A DNA stretch of 64,000 nucleotides, taken from Gari tellinella. Its lineage: Eukaryota > Mollusca > Bivalvia > Cardiida > Psammobiidae. Shown here in pieces: positions 62,465 through 64,000 of this stretch; within the stretch, counting starts at the first letter, position 1, and every line of letters begins with the position of its first letter. The notes beneath the pieces are model-generated. The model was not told where the DNA came from. It searched no databases and worked only from the letters and a program-made list of their open reading frames with translations. The position numbers and the translations under genes are program-made. The stretch is from the NCBI GenBank assembly GCA_922989275.2, contig OV277869.1, positions 1,860,001-1,924,000 of the forward strand, in the 5' to 3' direction.

Positions 62465-63076
62465 AAATTTTAGTTATTGTCGCATGCTATTTTTCCTAGT
62501 TATGTTACATTAGGCGGCCTGCATTGGGCGTTCTGCTATTATTTCTATCAGTCGGCATAAAGAAGCCATTTGCTTCGTTGCTCTCGATTGTTGAGGTAGT
62601 GCAATCGCCGTTTTGGGGGCTGTCTTCTGTATGTTTAGTGGCCTTCATTGGGCGCTCTACTGTTATTTCTATCAGTCCGCATAAAGAAGCCATTTGCTTC
62701 GTTGCTCTTGATTGATGGGGTAACGTGATCGCCATTTTGGGGGCTGTCTTTTGTACGTTTATTATGTTTATTTTATATCTAATTGTAGTTATTTGTCTTT
62801 TCCTGGCGGCCTGCATTTGGGCGCTCTACTATTGTTTCTATCGGTCGACAATCAGAAGCCGGTTGCTTCATTGCTGATTGATGGGAGTAATGTGATCGCC
62901 ATTTTGGGGGCTGTCTTTTATATGTTTATTCATGTTTATTTTAGATCATATTGTAGTTATTTTGTCTTTTCTTGTTTGTAGGTACATTTGTGTAACTTCA
63001 TGTGAAGCGCTTTTGAACGCACAACCCCTGTGTGAAAAGAGCGCTATATAAATCTGGTATAATAATAATAATAATA
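59240..63076 (+). mobile_element. CR1/L2-like LINE inserted in an L-type repeat
   Basis: The element runs from the ORF2 side to a 3' end with GAGCGCTATATAAATC and an (AAT)n tail, as in the CR1/L2 group. Its 3' UTR carries three tandem units (about 62513, 62638 and 62806) each containing a GCCATTTTGGGGGCTGTC-like core. Flanks CGCTTCAT and ATGCAGCGCTTG match the L-type repeat at 18.77 kb, so the interrupted target can be read. It is probably 5' truncated. Confidence 0.85.
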
Positions 63077-63264
63077 ATGCAGCGCTTGTGGATGAACGGG
63101 TTTGGACGGGGTCCAAAACTCGATATTTCACAGGTGAAATATCTGTAATATTGATTGACTTTATTAGAGACGGTTCTATGTGATAAAGATTGTTTCAGCA
63201 GTCATTTAATAAGGATGAATACTCGTAACGTCTTCTCCAATATACTTTACCTTGGTTTTATGAG

Positions 63265-63450
63265 AAATTCTAACGCACTTCGCGCACACCCCTGAATCGT
63301 ACCTAGTATGTTTAAAATATGTAGAAAACACGAACGCGCTGTAACAGCTTAATGAGACGTAATATAGGTTCGATAATCCGTGCACCAAGAAATGTAGCGC
63401 CGCAGCGACAGTGCAAAATGTTAAATTGAAGGTTTAGAATTGAATTAATA
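63265..63450 (+). repeat. S-type dispersed repeat, second copy
   Basis: CACTTCGCGCACACCCCTG, CACGAACGCGCTGTAA and CCAAGAAATGTAGCGCCG as at 57955-58150, 150 bp upstream of the LRR gene start. Confidence 0.65.
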
Positions 63451-63603
63451 AATCCATAACCTGTGTCTCCCATTGGGTGTTGTTGTAGCACTGTAGCGGA
63501 CCAAAAGGACTATCACAAGTCGTGACAGTTTTATGGCAGACAATAAACACTCATTGATTCCCCCACTACACATCTATTTGTTCTTTCAAGAAGTCGTTCA
63601 AAG

Positions 63604-64000
63604 ATGGCTGATCGCAATATCTGTGCAAGTGTTTTCTTGATTTTCTTCATAGTCTACTGTAAAAGTGTTGAACTTCACACAGCAGTGGCCGTTAAGGAGA
63701 GACATGACTTGAACTGGGGAATGAATGGATCATGTAAGATCACAGGCACTACCTTAGTTTGTACCCATATACCGGAAAGTGTACCACAAAATATCACGAA
63801 TGTTATAATTACAAATATGGATAAAAATCTTACAGATCATCAGTTTGCCGATGTTAGCTGGAAACATGTGGAATATTTAGAATTGGTTGGCGACACGGCA
63901 TACACCTTCAAGGATTACCAAATGAGCGGTCTTTCAAGATTGAGGAAACTAGTGTTCAAACTTTATATAATACAAGCCACTTCAAACTTTTCCTTCGCAG
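63604..64000 (+). CDS. N-terminus of a secreted or membrane leucine-rich-repeat protein (partial)
   Basis: Open from ATG (CAAAGATGG context) to the window edge, 132 codons. Residues 1-23 form a signal peptide (ASVFLIFFIVYC core). A cysteine-containing cap follows (GSCKITGTTLVCTHIPESVP), which resembles an LRR N-terminal flank, then degenerate LRRs: VEYLELVGDTAYTF and LSRLRKLVFKLYIIQ. Several NxT/S sites fit extracellular exposure. Toll-like receptor or other LRR receptor cannot be told apart because the rest lies outside. The single open exon of nearly 400 bp with a signal peptide and no stop supports a real gene. Confidence 0.75.
   Translation, partial: MADRNICASVFLIFFIVYCKSVELHTAVAVKERHDLNWGMNGSCKITGTTLVCTHIPESVPQNITNVIITNMDKNLTDHQFADVSWKHVEYLELVGDTAYTFKDYQMSGLSRLRKLVFKLYIIQATSNFSFA

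Overview
The window is eukaryotic: introns with GT-AG borders, non-LTR retrotransposons, tRNA-derived SINEs, large numbers of MITEs, microsatellites and a long tandem satellite. The repeat types, the secreted Ly6/TFP, ShKT and mucin-like exons and the AGGTCA-rich dispersed repeat suggest an aquatic lophotrochozoan, most likely a bivalve mollusc. That assignment is an inference. Genes occupy only a few kb; most of the rest is transposon-derived.

Gene layout. (1) 1.9-10.3 kb, minus strand: three exons of a CUT-domain transcription factor, with both ends outside what can be seen. A cluster of ATCAAT/ATTGAT/ATCGAT motifs lies just upstream of its 10.2 kb exon. (2) 22.0-56.0 kb, minus strand: one gene traced through twelve exons with fully compatible splice phases. 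It encodes a secreted protein of about 640 residues: signal peptide, two Ly6/TFP domains, one ShKT domain, a Thr-rich mucin linker and three MIB/HERC2 domains. The first coding exon is not found. (3) A very short two-exon candidate gene nested in its largest intron (38.4-39.6 kb). (4) 63.6 kb to the right edge, plus strand: the start of a secreted or membrane leucine-rich-repeat protein.

Repeat layout. At least ten families of short inverted-terminal-repeat elements fill introns and flanks. Five of them have the same plan, about 245 bp with a central near-perfect hairpin of about 70 nt, although their ends and target duplications differ (TA, TTAA or 6 bp). Only two hairpin types exist and each is shared among unrelated ends. 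Elements are nested in one another, and some sit 5-40 bp from splice sites. Others of note: a TTAA-flanked element carrying a Pol III tRNA-like unit (two copies), a TRIM-like element with a tRNA-like sequence inside its LTR, a 1.2 kb foldback, a mariner-like element, three SINE types, and a CR1/L2-like LINE with an intact endonuclease-reverse transcriptase ORF at 59-63 kb.

Most unusual locus: the second MIB/HERC2 half-exon at 34.4-34.6 kb. A 100-bp satellite of about 32 copies (31.3-34.5 kb) is made of the last 64 bp of that exon plus the first 36 bp of its intron, so every unit carries a copy of the splice donor. The acceptor side of the same exon is separately repeated with a 177-bp period.
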